Positions 51,545 through 59,766 of a stretch of 64,000 nucleotides of DNA are shown in pieces. The position numbers were made by a program, and so were the translations under genes. The notes beneath the pieces were generated by a model. It had not been told where the DNA came from, searched no databases, and saw nothing but the letters and a program-made list of their open reading frames with translations. How positions within the stretch are numbered: the first letter of the stretch is position 1; each line of letters opens with the position of its first letter. The DNA is taken from NCBI GenBank assembly GCA_018396675.1, contig JAGTQX010000003.1:124001-188000 (forward strand), given 5' to 3'. Source of the stretch: Candidatus Bathyarchaeota archaeon. GTDB taxonomy: Archaea > Thermoproteota > Bathyarchaeia > Bathyarchaeales > Bathycorpusculaceae.

Positions 51545-53053
51545 CTACATTCCAAGTTTAAGCCGCCTATACGTCGTGTAGTCCACATACTCCAAGAACG
51601 GGTTTTCTGCGTGATACTTTACTGTTAATTTTTGGCGTTGCCGCTTCTCAATTATCTGACTAGTCGTCATGAAAGAGTAAGCGTCGCTACCAGCTCCGGA
51701 ACCATAGCTTACAATTAAAATGCGCTCGTTTGGCTTCGCAATGTCAAGAACTGCCGCCAAACCCACTGGCGAAGAACCAGAATAGGTATTGCCGAATTTT
51801 GCCACCTGAAGCGAAGTCAAATACTGCTCTTCCTTGAAACCAAGCTCTTTAGCTATTCTCACTGGAAACTGGGGGTTAGGCTGATGCGCCACAAAATAGT
51901 TAATGTCGCTTGTCTGCAAGTTCAGCCTTTCCATAAGCCTTTTTGCAGCTTTACGGATATGCTTAAAGTATGCCGGGTCGCCCGTGAACCGTCCACCATG
52001 CATAGGGTATGGTTCACCGTCTCTCCGCCAGAAGTCAGGCGTGTCTGAAGTGCAAGAGTACCATCCTTCCAGTTCGGCTATAACATCATTTTTACCGAAT
52101 ACGTAGGCGCACCCGCCGAAACCAACAAAAAGGTCAAGCTCTCCGCCTGGAGAATCCCGTGGAGCGGCCTGTGAATTATCTGTGCCTATAACCATTGCGT
52201 AGGGAACACCTATTTTTGGATAGTTTACAAGCGACGCCGCATCCTTAAACATGCTTGTGGCGGCTTTGCACGCGAACTCCGTGTCTACAGCGTCAACACC
52301 TTGAACGTCTTCGTCTTCCTCACCGAGCCTCAAAACTTGAGCTACCTTAGAAGCAATGGGCTTAACAGCGTAAGGATTCGACTCTGAGCCTACGTAGATT
52401 TTTCCAACAAGAGAATTGTCAACGCCTGAATGGATTAATGCAAGTTTTCCAGCTTCCACAGCCGCGGTTATGGCATCTTCATCTATGAATGGAACGGCGC
52501 GCTCAATGTTGCCTTCTTTGATTCTGAATCTTGACGTGTACATGCCGTAGCCAACTATCCCAGGTGATGTGTACTCCTTGTTCGGTTTAACCACACGATA
52601 GTCTTGATGGGGATAATGCTCGTCAGCAAATGTGAAAGCTAAAGAGATTGTTGGAATTATTTCGCTTCTCTCAACAGAATAGCGTCTCCTAAACCTTGGA
52701 ACGACTTCTCTGCCTTCAAGAGATGAAAAGTCAACGGTTTCACCGTTCTTTATTAGCTTATCAGTCAGTCTTCCAGGAACCCTTATTTTGCCTTCGTGAA
52801 AGGATACTACCCCGTAAATGTAGCTGCCAAGTTTTGTGAACTTGTTTGTCGGCTCGTTAACAAGCGTGCAGAGTTCAAGCCTACCCTTCTCGTAGAAGAA
52901 ATCTATGTCCACCATTTTTCCGAAGCTTTTTCTGCCGCAGTTTCCGCAGTAATCCCTCAGTTCAAAGTATTCCTTTCCACAGATTTGGCAACGTCTTCCT
53001 CGGAGTCTGTCACCCAAGTAGGAAACACGTCTTTCTATTGGCTCACTGCTCAT
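51545..53053 (-). CDS. DUF35 (zinc ribbon + OB) fused to HMG-CoA synthase
   Basis: A 502-residue fusion. Residues 20-40 hold a zinc ribbon (C22, C25, C36, C39) and 45-145 an OB fold, together a DUF35 domain. Residues 163-502 form an archaeal HMG-CoA synthase with Glu224 in VGSESNPYAVKP, nucleophilic Cys262 in DTEFACKAAT, CTSDTPDFWRR, RFTGDPAYFKH and His390 in AHQPNPQFP. The enzyme makes HMG-CoA from acetoacetyl-CoA and acetyl-CoA for isoprenoid lipids. In characterised archaea DUF35 is a separate subunit bridging the synthase and the thiolase. The gene starts directly after the thiolase stop, with no gap. Confidence 0.9.
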   Translation of the reverse strand: MSSEPIERRVSYLGDRLRGRRCQICGKEYFELRDYCGNCGRKSFGKMVDIDFFYEKGRLELCTLVNEPTNKFTKLGSYIYGVVSFHEGKIRVPGRLTDKLIKNGETVDFSSLEGREVVPRFRRRYSVERSEIIPTISLAFTFADEHYPHQDYRVVKPNKEYTSPGIVGYGMYTSRFRIKEGNIERAVPFIDEDAITAAVEAGKLALIHSGVDNSLVGKIYVGSESNPYAVKPIASKVAQVLRLGEEDEDVQGVDAVDTEFACKAATSMFKDAASLVNYPKIGVPYAMVIGTDNSQAAPRDSPGGELDLFVGFGGCAYVFGKNDVIAELEGWYSCTSDTPDFWRRDGEPYPMHGGRFTGDPAYFKHIRKAAKRLMERLNLQTSDINYFVAHQPNPQFPVRIAKELGFKEEQYLTSLQVAKFGNTYSGSSPVGLAAVLDIAKPNERILIVSYGSGAGSDAYSFMTTSQIIEKRQRQKLTVKYHAENPFLEYVDYTTYRRLKLGM

Positions 53054-54253
53054 CTAGAACCCTCCTCCAAAAATGTGAACATAACTTTTTGTGCCAAAAC
53101 CTTCAATCTCCAACACACATGCGTACCGTAGACCATTGTCAGGCTTGACTTGGCGCTCCCCAGCTTCGCCTATAAGCTGTTTAAAAACTTCGTAGATTTG
53201 GGCGCCGCCGGTTGCGCCAAGCGGGTTTCCGTCAGCTTTTAGTCCACCGTTCATGTTTACAAAAAGTTTCTTTTCACCTATCTTATAATATCCTTTGTAA
53301 TCGTTGCAGCTTTCCAGAATTGTTTTCCAAGCGTTTCCACGTTCACAGAAGCCTAAATCCTCAAGTGAAACCATCTCCATAACCGTGGACTGGTCATAAA
53401 GCTCCAAAATCTGTATGTCCCAGAGGCTTATTCCAGCGGCTTTCAAAGCGTTCTCCATAGCCAAGCGACTTGCAAGAAAACCAGTCATCTCTTCACGTGA
53501 AGGATAAGTCAAGAAGTCAGTCGCCGAAGCGGAACCAAGCACGTAGACTGGCTTATCAGTCAACTTTTTGGCCGTTTCCTCATTAGCTAAAATTACAGCG
53601 GCAGCGCCGTCAGATATCGGTGCAAAATCGTAAAGCCCCAAAGGACGCCGTGCACTTTTTCTAGCCTCCAACACTTGCTCAACGGTTATTTTCCTCTGAT
53701 ACTGTGCATAATCGTTTTTCAAAGCGTTTAAATGATTTTTTACAGAAACCTGCGCTAAAGCCACGCTGAGCTTTTCAAGATTTTCACTGTTTAAACCGTA
53801 CTTTTTAATGTACGCCCTAAGCATAAGTTCATGGTTTGCTTCAGGCGTACATCCCGCATAATAACTCCATGGGTCTTCCAATAACATTAAATCGTCTCGG
53901 ATTTTGTCCCATCGGTCAGTCATCTTCTCTATTCCGCCGACCAGAACCAATTTGTATTTTCCAGCTTGAATGGCATTACACGCGTTGGAGAATGCTGAAC
54001 TGAAAGAACGCACAACGTCCATTGGCACGTGCAGTTCCGTAAGCTCTGACAGGAAGCCTTCTTCCAGTCCAAGCTTGTTTGTTATCGGGAGAAAATAATC
54101 TGAAAGGTAACAAGCTTCCAAATCTCTGCGTTCGATCTCCACTTCTTCAGAAGCCTTAAGCCAAGCTTCTTCTATCAGCCTTTCAGGCTGCTTCTCGTAG
54201 TGTTCTCCAAACTTTGTTCTTCCAGCGGCAACTATAACAGGACGGTTTCCCAT
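53054..54253 (-). CDS. Thiolase-fold protein partnered with HMG-CoA synthase; catalytic residues altered
   Basis: A 399-residue thiolase-superfamily protein. PVIVAAGRTKFGEHY, VLVGGIEKMTDRWDKI, YDFAPISDGAAAVILANEE and GGLKADGNPLGATGGAQIYE are clearly homologous to archaeal acetoacetyl-CoA thiolases of the HMG-CoA synthase/DUF35 complex. However, the nucleophilic-Cys block reads RSFSSAFSNACNAI, with Phe84 at the aligned site (nearest Cys is C92); the usual histidine motif (HDCF-like) reads Tyr286-Asp in LYDQST; and GHP is Asn343-Pro (DGNPLGATG). Ordinary thiolysis looks unlikely. Ltp2-type aldolases, which also pair with DUF35 and have a YD motif, are a possible analogy. Confidence 0.8.
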   Translation of the reverse strand: MGNRPVIVAAGRTKFGEHYEKQPERLIEEAWLKASEEVEIERRDLEACYLSDYFLPITNKLGLEEGFLSELTELHVPMDVVRSFSSAFSNACNAIQAGKYKLVLVGGIEKMTDRWDKIRDDLMLLEDPWSYYAGCTPEANHELMLRAYIKKYGLNSENLEKLSVALAQVSVKNHLNALKNDYAQYQRKITVEQVLEARKSARRPLGLYDFAPISDGAAAVILANEETAKKLTDKPVYVLGSASATDFLTYPSREEMTGFLASRLAMENALKAAGISLWDIQILELYDQSTVMEMVSLEDLGFCERGNAWKTILESCNDYKGYYKIGEKKLFVNMNGGLKADGNPLGATGGAQIYEVFKQLIGEAGERQVKPDNGLRYACVLEIEGFGTKSYVHIFGGGF

Positions 54254-54380
54254 CTAACATGCACCTTCCTTTTTAGCAATTATCCCAGCAACAAAGACTT
54301 TTAAGCGTTTGCCAAAATAACCCCAAAAGACGAAAATTAACCAGAAAAAAACATTAATAATTCGGAGGGGAAAAACAGCC

Positions 54381-55427
54381 ATGTTAGAGTTCAAGAAAAC
54401 AGTTAAGTACGCGAAAATTTTGAACCCGCTGAAAAATTTTGAAGAGGATACTGTGGTCTTTGAGTATAGAACGGACCCGATTACCGGGAGAAACACTACG
54501 GTTATAAATGGAATGCTAAACTACATCAGCAAGTTTCTGGTTTCAGAAAAAGAGTTGCTTGGAGCTTTTGCCGAAAAAACGAGGATAAACTGTCCTTTCT
54601 GCCCAGAAAACGTGAAAACCAAAACGCCACTGTTCACCCCAGACTTTTTAAAGGAAGGCAGAATATTCGTCGGTGACGCGACGGTGATCCCAAACTTGCT
54701 TGGACACGCCGAAAAAAGCGTTCTAGTCATCTTAACGAAGGAGCATTATCTTCAGCTTAAAGACTTCAAGACGGAAACACTGCTTAACGGCTTTAAAGGA
54801 GCACTCACATATCTGAAAAGGCTGAAGGAAAAAGAACCTATTGTAAAGTTTCCAGTATTCATTTTCAATTATTTGCCGCCAGCAGGCTCATCAATATTCC
54901 ATCCACACATGCAAGTTCTAGCCAGAGACCGCCCCTTCTACCTAACTCAGTTACTGCTGGAAAAAAGCAAAGCCTACTTTAAAAAATACGGTTCAAACGT
55001 TTGGACAGAACTTGTCTCAAACGAGAAAACACATGGAGAAAGATATCTTTACGGGAAAAACGGTGTAGAGTGGCTCGTGCCATTTGCGCCGTTAAGAGGA
55101 TTAAACGAGGCCCAAGCAGTAGTTACGGGTAAGTCAAACTTTTTAGAAATGGAAGACGGGGAATGGCGGGAAATAGCTGAAGGAACCGTGAAGATTCTGA
55201 AATTCTATTATGAACAGGGATACACAAGTTTTAACATGGTGCTACTGTCTGGACCATTAGACACACACCTAGACTATTTCAACGTAAACTTGAGAATAAT
55301 AAGCAGACCAGGAATGCAAGCCTCAAGCTTCACTGACGCTTGGGCACTGCCATACTTACTGTGGGATGGAGAAGCAGTTGAAAGCCCTGAACAACTCGCA
55401 AAAAAGCTGAGGGACCACATTGACTAA
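54381..55427 (+). CDS. Galactose-1-phosphate uridylyltransferase-like HIT-superfamily protein
   Basis: A 348-residue GalT-like protein. NCPFCPENVK gives the two zinc-ligand cysteines, and GSSIFHPHMQVL carries the HxHxQ nucleotidyl-transfer motif of GalT, with FHPH as the catalytic histidine triad-like part. It differs from standard GalT in its N-terminal region and tail. It probably transfers a nucleoside monophosphate between a sugar phosphate and a nucleotide sugar; the substrate is unknown. ATG 54381 follows GGAGGGG. It is divergent from the thiolase gene. Confidence 0.82.
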   Translation: MLEFKKTVKYAKILNPLKNFEEDTVVFEYRTDPITGRNTTVINGMLNYISKFLVSEKELLGAFAEKTRINCPFCPENVKTKTPLFTPDFLKEGRIFVGDATVIPNLLGHAEKSVLVILTKEHYLQLKDFKTETLLNGFKGALTYLKRLKEKEPIVKFPVFIFNYLPPAGSSIFHPHMQVLARDRPFYLTQLLLEKSKAYFKKYGSNVWTELVSNEKTHGERYLYGKNGVEWLVPFAPLRGLNEAQAVVTGKSNFLEMEDGEWREIAEGTVKILKFYYEQGYTSFNMVLLSGPLDTHLDYFNVNLRIISRPGMQASSFTDAWALPYLLWDGEAVESPEQLAKKLRDHID

Positions 55428-55504
55428 GAATTCTCGCACTAATCCCCTTCTATGTTTCACCGTAATTGTCCACTTTTATTTTCGTATCTAGAAAACTCGC
55501 ATAG

Positions 55505-55519
55505 TGCTCCGGGCGGGAT
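55505..55519 (+). repeat. 15-nt copy of the tRNA-Glu 3' end (possible attachment-site remnant)
   Basis: TGCTCCGGGCGGGAT is identical, in the same orientation, to the 3' end of the tRNA-Glu gene at 56657-56671; a further CGG matches after a one-base gap. The two copies bracket a toxin-antitoxin pair and a DUF952 gene, as expected if an element had once integrated at the tRNA. Confidence 0.55.
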
Positions 55520-55675
55520 CGGCGCACAAATTTGCTAGCAAAAACATTTGCTTATTCTGATTTCTGATAGTATTCTCTAATGAGAAATTATTTTTATTAC
55601 ATGCTAGTTTATCTGGAGAGTAAGTGTTAAAATGTTGTGTGAGATTTTATATTCTGGAGAGGTTGTGAAAGGTAA

Positions 55676-55876
55676 ATGACTCTCTTAACAGCAGAAGAGA
55701 AAGAATTGCTAACAAAAGCTGCCAGTTTAATGGATGAGCTATTGGAAACCCTCGAGGTTATGCAAGACAAGAAACTTGTTAAAGATTTGAAGATTGCCTT
55801 ACGAGAGGTTGAAGAGGGCAAAACTAGACCACTTGATGAGCTTATAAGAGAGTTAAACCTTGAAAGCGAAATTTGA
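55676..55876 (+). CDS. Antitoxin of a RelBE/ParDE-type module
   Basis: A 66-residue helical protein (LLTAEEKELLTKAASLMDELLETLEV, then DLKIALREVEEGKTRPLDELIRELN) overlapping the toxin gene by 17 bp. The C-terminal EVEEGKTRPLDELIREL is the toxin-binding helix type common to RelB/PHD-like antitoxins encoded ahead of RelE toxins. ATG 55676 follows GAGAGGTTG and GAAAGG. It probably represses its own promoter together with the toxin. Confidence 0.82.
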   Translation: MTLLTAEEKELLTKAASLMDELLETLEVMQDKKLVKDLKIALREVEEGKTRPLDELIRELNLESEI

Positions 55877-56111
55877 AATTCGATTCACACCGCGTTTCTT
55901 AAAGAACATCAAGGCTTTAGACAGAGAAATTCAAGTACGGATAATGCGAGAAATCAACATGCTAAAGACTAACCCTTACATAGGAAAGCCTTTACGCGGT
56001 GAGTGGAAAGGCGTTTTCTCCTTAAGAATAGGCGATTACAGAGTTCTTTATCAGATTAAGAAAAACGAAGTATTCTTGTTAGTTGTAGGTCATCGTAAAC
56101 GTGTTTACTAA
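55860..56111 (+). CDS. RelE/ParE-family toxin
   Basis: An 83-residue protein with the RelE fold: FEIRFTPRFLKNIKALDREIQVRIMREINMLKTNPYIGKPLRGEWKGVFSLRIGDYRVLYQIKKNEVFLLVVGHRKRVY. The LRIGDYRVLYQI and VGHRKRVY blocks are diagnostic. It begins at TTG 55860 inside the antitoxin gene. RelE toxins cut mRNA in the ribosome, ParE inhibits gyrase; the GHRKRVY tail favours RelE. Confidence 0.9.
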   Translation: MKAKFEIRFTPRFLKNIKALDREIQVRIMREINMLKTNPYIGKPLRGEWKGVFSLRIGDYRVLYQIKKNEVFLLVVGHRKRVY

Positions 56112-56233
56112 ACCAATATTAAGCTTAAACGAGCACAAAATTACCGTATAATAACAACAGTCCATATTGGAAAATTTACTGATTTTCAGAGAATGTTTAA
56201 ATTGGATTAAAGTGAATCATACATTAGAAGAAA

Positions 56234-56578
56234 ATGGTTATTATTTTACATATTGCCAAACAAGAGCAATGGGAACAGGCAAAAGGAACAGGAGTTTATA
56301 CCGGCGATACGTTTGAATCTGAAGGTTTTATACATTGCTCAACGCCCAAACAAATAATCAAAGTGGCAAATGCTCTTTTTCATGGTCAAAAAGGATTAGT
56401 GTTGCTTGTAATCGATTCAGATAAAGTCAAATCTAAAATCCTATACGAGGGTGTTGAAGGGAGCGAGCGTTATCCTCATATTTACGGTCCATTAAACATC
56501 GATGCTATTGTTAAAGTGTTGAAGTTTGAACCAAAGGAAGACGGCACATTCAAATTGCCATCTTTTCTCAAACATTAA
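56234..56578 (+). CDS. DUF952-family protein
   Basis: A 114-residue protein: ILHIAKQEQWEQAKGTGVYTGDTFESEGFIHCSTPKQIIKVANALF, then GSERYPHIYGPLNIDAIVKVL. This matches DUF952, small proteins related to ADP-ribosyl-transferase-like folds and common in bacteria; no firm function. It sits just downstream of the toxin-antitoxin pair and before tRNA-Glu, within the putative integrated segment; a bacterial origin is plausible. Confidence 0.88.
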   Translation: MVIILHIAKQEQWEQAKGTGVYTGDTFESEGFIHCSTPKQIIKVANALFHGQKGLVLLVIDSDKVKSKILYEGVEGSERYPHIYGPLNIDAIVKVLKFEPKEDGTFKLPSFLKH

Positions 56579-56656
56579 AGTGAAAATCACCCATTTCCCA
56601 CGGCGCAAATTAAGATTTTTTAATTAAAATAAGCCCAAAATGGGCGTAAATTTTAA

Positions 56657-56731
56657 TGCTCCGGGCGGGATTCGGACCCGCGTCTCCGGCTCGAAAGGCC
56701 GGAATACTTGACCGGACTATACTACCGGAGC
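56657..56731 (-). tRNA. tRNA-Glu (anticodon UUC)
   Basis: On the minus strand, acceptor GCTCCGG pairs with CCGGAGC, the anticodon arm CCGGC-CTTTCGA-GCCGG reads anticodon TTC, and the T arm GCGGG-TCCGAAT-CCCGC closes. Discriminator A at 56657, no intron and no encoded CCA. Its 3' end is repeated at 55505-55519. Confidence 0.95.
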
Positions 56732-56780
56732 ACATTTTAAGGCTGGCATCATGCAGAATATTTTTTCTTTCGTTTAAACG

Positions 56781-57962
56781 TTATTCTTTTAATGCTGTTT
56801 TTAAGCATTCTTTAAGCGGTGCCAGTATCACGTCTGCTTTGTTTAGCGTTGGAGCGTAGTGGGCTGTTTTTGCGGAGTTGGTCATTATTGTTTTTATTCC
56901 AAGCTTGTCTGTCCATGTGACTACAGCGCAGGTGTCGGTTATGATTTTTGCCCCGCTTGCCTCTATTTTACGCACATGCTCCTTTGACGTTTCTTTAACG
57001 TGGCACGAAGTGCAAACCCAGAATTCGGTGTTGTCTCTAACTTTTTTGTTAACGACAACATTTGCAATTTTTCGGATTTCGTTAACTGAACAATGTGGGC
57101 AGCCTACAAAGACTAGGTCAGGCTTTGGCTTGGATGAGGTGACAGTTGATAATTCCGCAATCGTTTCCATTACGTTTTTTGGTTCAACAGTAATTCTTTC
57201 AAGCTTTCCGGTTTTCGTGGCTCCATCTCTGTAATGGAACATGTTCACCATGCCTGCAGAGCCAAGTGCAGCGCCCAACTGTTTCAGGTCTTCAGCTGTC
57301 GGATTCTTTAAACCTTTTATGAGGGGAATCTTGTCTTCCAAAATTTTGCCTAAAAAGATTCCAAGCGCTCCATACTCGATTTCGTTTTTTGGAGGCTGCT
57401 CAACACGTACAAGAACATTTGGTTTACGGTTCAGAGCTCTGTGGATTCCGCAGTCAGGCGTTTTTCCAATGATTGCTGCCGCAAGCGCGCTTGGACCACC
57501 TTCACGATTTGTCCACGCGCCTAAAACGGAATTAGCGTAGACAACTGCTGATGATTCAGCCCAAGCGAGATGTGCGCCTTTTCTTGGAGCTTTAATGTAG
57601 TAAGGCGTGCATGTAAAAGACCGCATGAAGCCAAGTTCATCGAAAAATCCGCAAAGTTTCAGTTGCGTTCTGACAAGGTTTTCCGGCAGTCGCTTTCTCA
57701 AGTATTGCGGATCGAAGCTTTGAGGGTTCAACGTGGCTTCAACACTTATTTTTTCGCCAGAACTAGCCAAAGCTTCCAAGAAGTCTGTTGGCGCCTCACC
57801 TAAAGTCTTGTATGAAACTCCTGAAACGTGTGCTGATTCTATTGGAATCAGCTTTCTCGCGTCAAAAAGTTCGCCTAACTTAACGAGGATTCTCATGCAA
57901 ACCTGCTTCGCCCAGCCGAATTCGCCGTCGTAGGCGCGCTCTTCTTCTTTGGTGAGGTACAT
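56781..57962 (-). CDS. Phosphomevalonate dehydratase large subunit (aconitase X, AcnX large)
   Basis: A 393-residue protein of the aconitase-X family. YDGEFGWAKQVCMRILVKLG, IPIESAHVSGVSYKTLGEAPTDFLE, CTPYYIKAPRKGAHLAWAESSAVVYANSVLGAWTNREGGPSALAAAIIGKTPDCG and FVGCPHCSVNEIRKIA hold the iron-sulfur cysteines. In archaea this large subunit with its small partner dehydrates 5-phosphomevalonate to trans-anhydromevalonate phosphate in the archaeal mevalonate pathway. ATG 57962 has AAGGAGGG upstream, inside the small-subunit gene tail. Confidence 0.9.
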   Translation of the reverse strand: MYLTKEEERAYDGEFGWAKQVCMRILVKLGELFDARKLIPIESAHVSGVSYKTLGEAPTDFLEALASSGEKISVEATLNPQSFDPQYLRKRLPENLVRTQLKLCGFFDELGFMRSFTCTPYYIKAPRKGAHLAWAESSAVVYANSVLGAWTNREGGPSALAAAIIGKTPDCGIHRALNRKPNVLVRVEQPPKNEIEYGALGIFLGKILEDKIPLIKGLKNPTAEDLKQLGAALGSAGMVNMFHYRDGATKTGKLERITVEPKNVMETIAELSTVTSSKPKPDLVFVGCPHCSVNEIRKIANVVVNKKVRDNTEFWVCTSCHVKETSKEHVRKIEASGAKIITDTCAVVTWTDKLGIKTIMTNSAKTAHYAPTLNKADVILAPLKECLKTALKE

Positions 57963-57967
57963 GATGT

Positions 57968-58393
57968 TTAACCCTCCTTAATGGCTTCTAAAATTTTAAC
58001 CAGCCCAGTGTAAGCGTCAACTTCGATAACATCGCCAGTTTTAATTTGGCTAACGTCAACTCGATCCACCATTGGAATGTTGGCTATAACCGCACCAACC
58101 ACTATGACCGGATCAGCTTTGCGGTTAATTATCGCTTTTGGAGCGAAACCGTTTTTAAATAAGGCATAAAGCACGTAGCTGCCAACCGTTGAACCGTGTC
58201 CGTGTGGAAAACACAAAACTTTGCCTTTTATGCATTCGCCGTAAATGTCACTGCTTTTTTCAATTATTTTGCCAGTTGCCACATCCACGTCGCCTAGAAA
58301 ACTTATGGGCTTAACGGAAACAAGCGCTTCAGCTTTGCATTTTCCTTCGACTATTCCACGTCCACACAGAACAGTCTGCCTTGTCATATGCAT
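57968..58393 (-). CDS. Phosphomevalonate dehydratase small subunit (AcnX small, DUF126)
   Basis: A 141-residue DUF126 protein: GRGIVEGKCKAEALVSVKPISFLGDVDVATGKI, KVLCFPHGHGSTVGSYVLYALFKNGFAPKAIINRKADPVIVVGAVIANIPMVDRVD. It is the swivelling small subunit of aconitase X and precedes the large-subunit gene by 5 bp, so the pair is one operon. ATG 58393 (or ATG 58387) is preferred over TTG 58405, because GAAGG lies five or six bases before it. Confidence 0.9.
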   Translation of the reverse strand: MHMTRQTVLCGRGIVEGKCKAEALVSVKPISFLGDVDVATGKIIEKSSDIYGECIKGKVLCFPHGHGSTVGSYVLYALFKNGFAPKAIINRKADPVIVVGAVIANIPMVDRVDVSQIKTGDVIEVDAYTGLVKILEAIKEG

Positions 58394-58401
58394 ACACGCC
58401 T

Positions 58402-59682
58402 TCAATAAGATATTTTGGCAGATGAAGGAATCTCGCCGAGAATCTTCGATGCTGCCTCGCTGACTCTTCTCCTATTTTTTTCGTCGGTGTAGACTCGTAA
58501 AATGTTTATGAAACCTTTCAAAACATCAAAAATTCCTGATATTTCGCTTAGCCTTTTAGCCTCTTTTTTGCCGTCGTGTGCTCTGCCGAAAACTGGGATT
58601 TCCATGGGTTCCATTAACATTGAATGATGATAAGGCACGGATGGCACCGTAGGAACATCTATCATTATCGTTTCAGTTTCAACCTTGGCGTTTTTTGCAA
58701 TTCTATCCCTTATCTGATTGCGAAATTCTTCAGCGCTGAAAATGTTTGAAACCGTTTTGTCCTTCACGTAAAAAGTTTGCTCGTAAGCGCATTTAAGCAT
58801 CCTACGTCTCTCAAGATTCCTTATTATTTGGCTGGATTTCTTACAGTTTTTAAGCATGGTCCAAACAGTGTAGTCATCCATTGCTAAATATTCCTCCGGA
58901 TTCTTGAAAGAGGACAAGCCGAGTTCTTCGTCTGCCTTTTCAAGCGCCGTGGCGAGCATTATCTGGGCAGCTCTTCCGACACGGTGAAAGTATATGCTTT
59001 TGAAGGATTCGATTCGTGCTATTATAAAAGATTCAAGTGTCGAGAGCGCTCCAATATCTACGGCTAGGTTGCCGTCTAAAACGTCGAACGTTTGAATTAG
59101 CCGGAAAACATCTACAAAACCGTACTCCGCACCAGTGTGGTATGTGTCTCTAACAACAAAATCCAGTTTGTCAACATCTATCGAGCTTTGTATTATTTGG
59201 TTAAGAAACGTTTTCCCGTTTTTGCGGAAACTGCCAACAGCAAGTTCAGCAACCTCTTCAGCCTTATATCCTAACGCACCTACCACGTCTTTCAGCTCGC
59301 TGTTTCGAATTATCCAATATGTCACATCTTCATGGTTTTTCTTAAGCTTCTTCGTGAGCAAATGCTCAAAAACATGTGAAAAGGGACCGTGTCCAACATC
59401 ATGCAGCAAAGCCGCAAGGCGCACGCTTTCCGCTTCGTCTTCGCTAATTACCTGTGAAATGTTGGGGTTTTCGGCGACTTTGCCGGCTAAATACATAACG
59501 CCGAGAGAATGTTCAAAACGCGTGTGGTTCGCGCCTGGATAAACGTACTCCGCGCCGGCTAGTTGGCGAAGCCGTCGAAGTCTCTGAACCGGATAGGAAT
59601 CGATGACTTCTTTTTCCGGCTCTGTTATGTAGACGTATCCATGCACTGGGTCTTTTATTTCGCCCCAATAGTTTTTAGGCAT
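58402..59682 (-). CDS. HD-domain phosphohydrolase (SAMHD1/dGTPase-like)
   Basis: A 426-residue HD protein: IKDPVHGYVYITEPEKEVIDSYPVQRLRRLRQLAGAEYVYPGANHTRFEHSLGVMYLA, then AALLHDVGHGPFSHVFEH, and DVDKLDFVVRDTYHTG. The H..HD..D metal-binding set matches dNTP triphosphohydrolases related to SAMHD1 and bacterial Dgt. It may trim dNTP pools, in line with the neighbouring thymidylate kinase gene, but a nucleotide second-messenger role is also possible. It lies 8 bp upstream of the AcnX small subunit gene on the same strand, and is divergent from tmk. Confidence 0.88.
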   Translation of the reverse strand: MPKNYWGEIKDPVHGYVYITEPEKEVIDSYPVQRLRRLRQLAGAEYVYPGANHTRFEHSLGVMYLAGKVAENPNISQVISEDEAESVRLAALLHDVGHGPFSHVFEHLLTKKLKKNHEDVTYWIIRNSELKDVVGALGYKAEEVAELAVGSFRKNGKTFLNQIIQSSIDVDKLDFVVRDTYHTGAEYGFVDVFRLIQTFDVLDGNLAVDIGALSTLESFIIARIESFKSIYFHRVGRAAQIMLATALEKADEELGLSSFKNPEEYLAMDDYTVWTMLKNCKKSSQIIRNLERRRMLKCAYEQTFYVKDKTVSNIFSAEEFRNQIRDRIAKNAKVETETIMIDVPTVPSVPYHHSMLMEPMEIPVFGRAHDGKKEAKRLSEISGIFDVLKGFINILRVYTDEKNRRRVSEAASKILGEIPSSAKISY

Positions 59683-59766
59683 TGCAGATTCTCCATCAGC
59701 TTTTTAAACAGTTATTAATGCATGTTCAGCTTATAATGTCTAATGCTTGAGCTTGGAGGGGGAGTG

